This document shows positions 61,535 to 64,000 of a DNA stretch of 64,000 nucleotides, piece by piece; within the stretch, counting starts at the first letter, position 1; the number at the start of each line of letters is the position of its first letter. The DNA is from Semisulcospira habei (lineage: Eukaryota; Mollusca; Gastropoda; Semisulcospiridae). The stretch covers positions 162,097,959-162,161,958 of the forward strand of contig BTPG01000004.1 of the NCBI GenBank assembly GCA_036245525.1, read 5' to 3'. The notes beneath the pieces were generated by a model that did no database searches, was not told the DNA's origin, and worked only from the letters and a program-made list of their open reading frames with translations. A program made the translations under genes and the position numbers.

Positions 61535-62395
61535 AAGGGCTTAATTAAAAAGTGTGAGGCATTTCTCTTTAGCAACGTTCCAATGACTGTTCCTGAAGGA
61601 TTTGGGTATGCAGAATCCAATTTTGGAATGTGCCGGACGAATTTTTGTGTTGTTTGTGAGTTATAATGAAATATTCAAAATGGCGGCTGTGCGAACGGTA
61701 ATTCTTTATTACAATGATAATGATCCAAGAACCACCCATTAATTCAACAATTTTTATTATATTTATTTATATCCAAACAAAAACGGAACACATTTCCCGG
61801 CCTTGAAATAATAATGCATAGCATTTATAGGGCGCATTTCTCATATTTATAATATAACTCAATGCGCAGAATGTAGCCGCGAACTGAACCCAACAAGCAC
61901 GCTCACGTGAATCACACGCATTCACTCACACACTGTACGTAAACACAGAACATTCACGTGGTGCTAAGGGCAAGCTCAAGCGAGCTACTGACGGTATTTG
62001 GAAATCGTTTTGTATTTGAAATGTTATTAAGTTGGCTGAAACTGATACCAAAGTTATCTATGATATGTCTGATAGCTATGGGTCCATACTTTGATTGAAA
62101 GCTTTTGACTGAAAGCTCAAACACAATTGTAAATATTGATATGCACATTAAAAAAGAGACGTTCATTACAGTTTGTCTTGAACAGTTACTTTACCTAAAC
62201 ATGAAAAATCCTCCCAAGCACAAATTTTCATCATCAGCAATAGATTTATCAGTCTTTGTCTACAAAGGGAAATATTAGGAAGTGGAGGGGTGCCTGCGTT
62301 GGGTGTGTGTGGGGTTGCGGAAGTAATATTACACTGCCGTACTTAGTGTTGTTCACAAAGTCCGACACGGCAGTGCAAGTTTTGTTTCCGTGAAA
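61535..62395. other. No recognised gene
   Basis: Around 61810-61940 lies a GC-alternating segment (TTATAGGGCGCATTTCTCATA...) that vaguely resembles LINE tails at 48600 and 52500. Not convincing. Confidence 0.35.
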
Positions 62396-64000
62396 TTAAA
62401 TGTTCATGCATTCATTTTGACTCGTGCTACATTTACATGCATCAGTACATAAAAGGTTTGAGGTCTTGCATTTGCACTTGGTCCGTCTGGATTGTGTTGT
62501 GCCGCTGCAGCAAATCAGTGCTATGCAGGACTCCGGAACTGACGGCAGTGACTTCAGGACTGGAACCAGGGCACCACACACAATCTTCCATCCATTGGTC
62601 TCTGGTGGAGATAGCGCAGGGTGCTGCATGTCAGCTTGTTGCTACACTGATGCCTGGTGATGTGCTCGCTTGATGTGAAAAGAAAGGGCATCCTGTGTTG
62701 GGGGCAGGGTTTCCAGAGGGTGGGCTTGAGCAAAGAGTACAGATCTTAAATTGTCCACCGAAGCATGGGTGTCTGCTCTGTATATTTTGCAGATGAAGGC
62801 CTCTGCATCAGCACAAGTTTGTTCCGTGAGATCACCGTTGCCCAGAGCTGACAGGAGTGCATGGTGTTCTTTGAACGTGTTCCAGCATGATTTCTTTGTA
62901 TGGACAGCCAGGAAAGAGGTAGTGTCACATCCTGTCAGTGAATGAAAAGCTGGCAAGCTTTCAAGTAAGATGGTGTCAAACTGAGCTGCAACTGTGTGTA
63001 TAGGAATGTACTTGCTCTTCTTGGAAGTGCCTGTCTTCATCCACACTCTGGGAGATGATATCTTTGAAAAGTGTGCCAGAAGAAGTACAAAGACATCTGT
63101 GTCCCTAGCTTGAATGACGATGCTTGAAGTAGACCGTTCCCCACCTAGCGTAGTTGGTGTGGTTGTAGCGCATGAAGTAAGCATCAAGCCAAAGGCATGG
63201 AGATGCAATTGCCACAGACCCTCTCTCTGCGCTTTGTAGGATGTGCACCATCGTCATGTAGGTCCACCAGAATTTCCAGTTTACAGTCTACGAAGGCTCC
63301 AACTCTCTCACTGACGTCTTCCTCCTCAAAACAAGAGATCAGACCAGGAGTGCCGCCTTTGGATGTCTTGTCCTGAATCTGTTGTGCAAAATCATGATCT
63401 CTTTGTCTGATGAACTTAAGCAGCTTTGTCAGCAGAATTCTCCACAATGCTTGGACAGTGACCTTGTGTGCTCTCATCCCTTTGGCGTACGATTTGCCAG
63501 ACATGGCTTGCTGTGCAGTGTTTGGTCCGCGCAGGTTGCCATCGATCCACGCTTCCAAAAGGCTGGATGACTGTACATGCTTCCTCATGACTTTAAGGAA
63601 TTTCATGGCTGTATGGAGACCCCCCTAATCTAACACCCCAAAAGTCTTGATTCTCTGTCTTGGCCCATTTGAGGTCCATAAGCCTCCAGTATAATGCTTC
63701 ATCAACAGTCAAGACAACGCAGTGTTGGCCGAGCTGACTGGCTATCGGCTTACAACGCAAGACAACGGTTTGCAGTGTGTCAAGGTCATGAGCTGGAGCT
63801 TGAACAATCGGCAAATAGCCACACTAGTGTGCTCTGGAGACACGCCAGTAGCACTGTTGACCTGGTTGAAGTGTGTCCATCCCTTTTCAGAGCGGTCTTG
63901 TTCTTCTTGCCGTTTGATGAAGAACGCCATGTCCTTCGCTGCAGCTTGACGTGCCTGATTGCACTTCTTCGTAGACTGATGAAACCACTCATTTTCAGGA
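62396..64000 (-). pseudogene. Repetitive invertebrate gene of unknown function, broken
   Basis: Minus-strand coding remains reaching the right window edge. In order from the right: a charged segment, then LTVDEALYWRLMDLKWA, MSGKSYAKGMRAHKVTVQALWRILL, then RDTDVFVLLLAHF, LPAFHSLTGCDTTSFLAVHTKK, and a terminal Cys-rich block CKCKTSNLLCTDACKC. Lesions: a frameshift at the G-run near 63627, another near 63235, and an in-frame TAG at 62642-62644. Proteins with these blocks are common in multiple copies in aquatic invertebrates and fish as I remember them, and are probably mobile-element derived. The DTDV...GCDT spacing is vaguely PIN/FEN-nuclease-like. No function claimed. Confidence 0.55.

Overview
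The window is eukaryotic nuclear DNA from an animal, and almost all of it is transposable-element sequence. No prokaryotic gene organisation is visible. A single spliced host exon (rhomboid family, minus strand, 32909-33063), several LINE clades, tRNA-derived SINE heads, CA/GT microsatellites and three related Maverick/Polinton copies fit a marine invertebrate. A gastropod mollusc is my best guess from repeat style, but this is an inference.

1-28844 is a three-level nest. The outermost layer is a decayed Maverick (element A; it begins before the window and its right end is near 28844). It encodes a capsid-like protein, packaging ATPase, a small ORF and protein-primed DNA polymerase B on +, then integrase and small membrane-protein ORFs on -. 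Its polymerase gene is split by a minus-strand RTE-like LINE (4537-24929) flanked by a 14-bp target duplication. That LINE is split inside its reverse transcriptase by a second, nearly intact Maverick (element B, 6175-22637, 16.5 kb). Element B has near-identical TIRs of about 305 bp and a 5-bp AGTGT duplication. It carries 13 tightly packed genes. Only its polymerase is visibly broken, by a single 4-nt deletion. No adenovirus-type protease was recognised in it.

Across both Mavericks nearly every start codon sits directly behind an A-rich TATA/AATAAA-like box, and several stop codons overlap AATAAA. Both polymerase genes have the same 11-bp palindrome just upstream. I read this as a compact, virus-style expression layout.

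28845-36613 holds interspersed repeats: a solo LTR with 5-bp TSD (29614-30872), a three-copy dispersed repeat, a short retroposon nested in another copy of its own family with a 16-bp TSD, the rhomboid exon, a LINE RNase H fragment and a tRNA-derived SINE. 36619-45049 is a very young, full-length Ty3/Gypsy element with 1.7-kb LTRs and one long Gag-Pol ORF. In that ORF the integrase lies upstream of reverse transcriptase, the Copia-like order known from the Gmr1 group. 45055-64000 contains a third Maverick polymerase fragment (46935-49529) interrupted by an L2/CR1-like LINE tail, a 500-N gap, a 5'-truncated LINE with RNase H, a full-length RTE-like LINE with 11-bp TSD (58189-61523), and a broken repetitive gene at the right edge.
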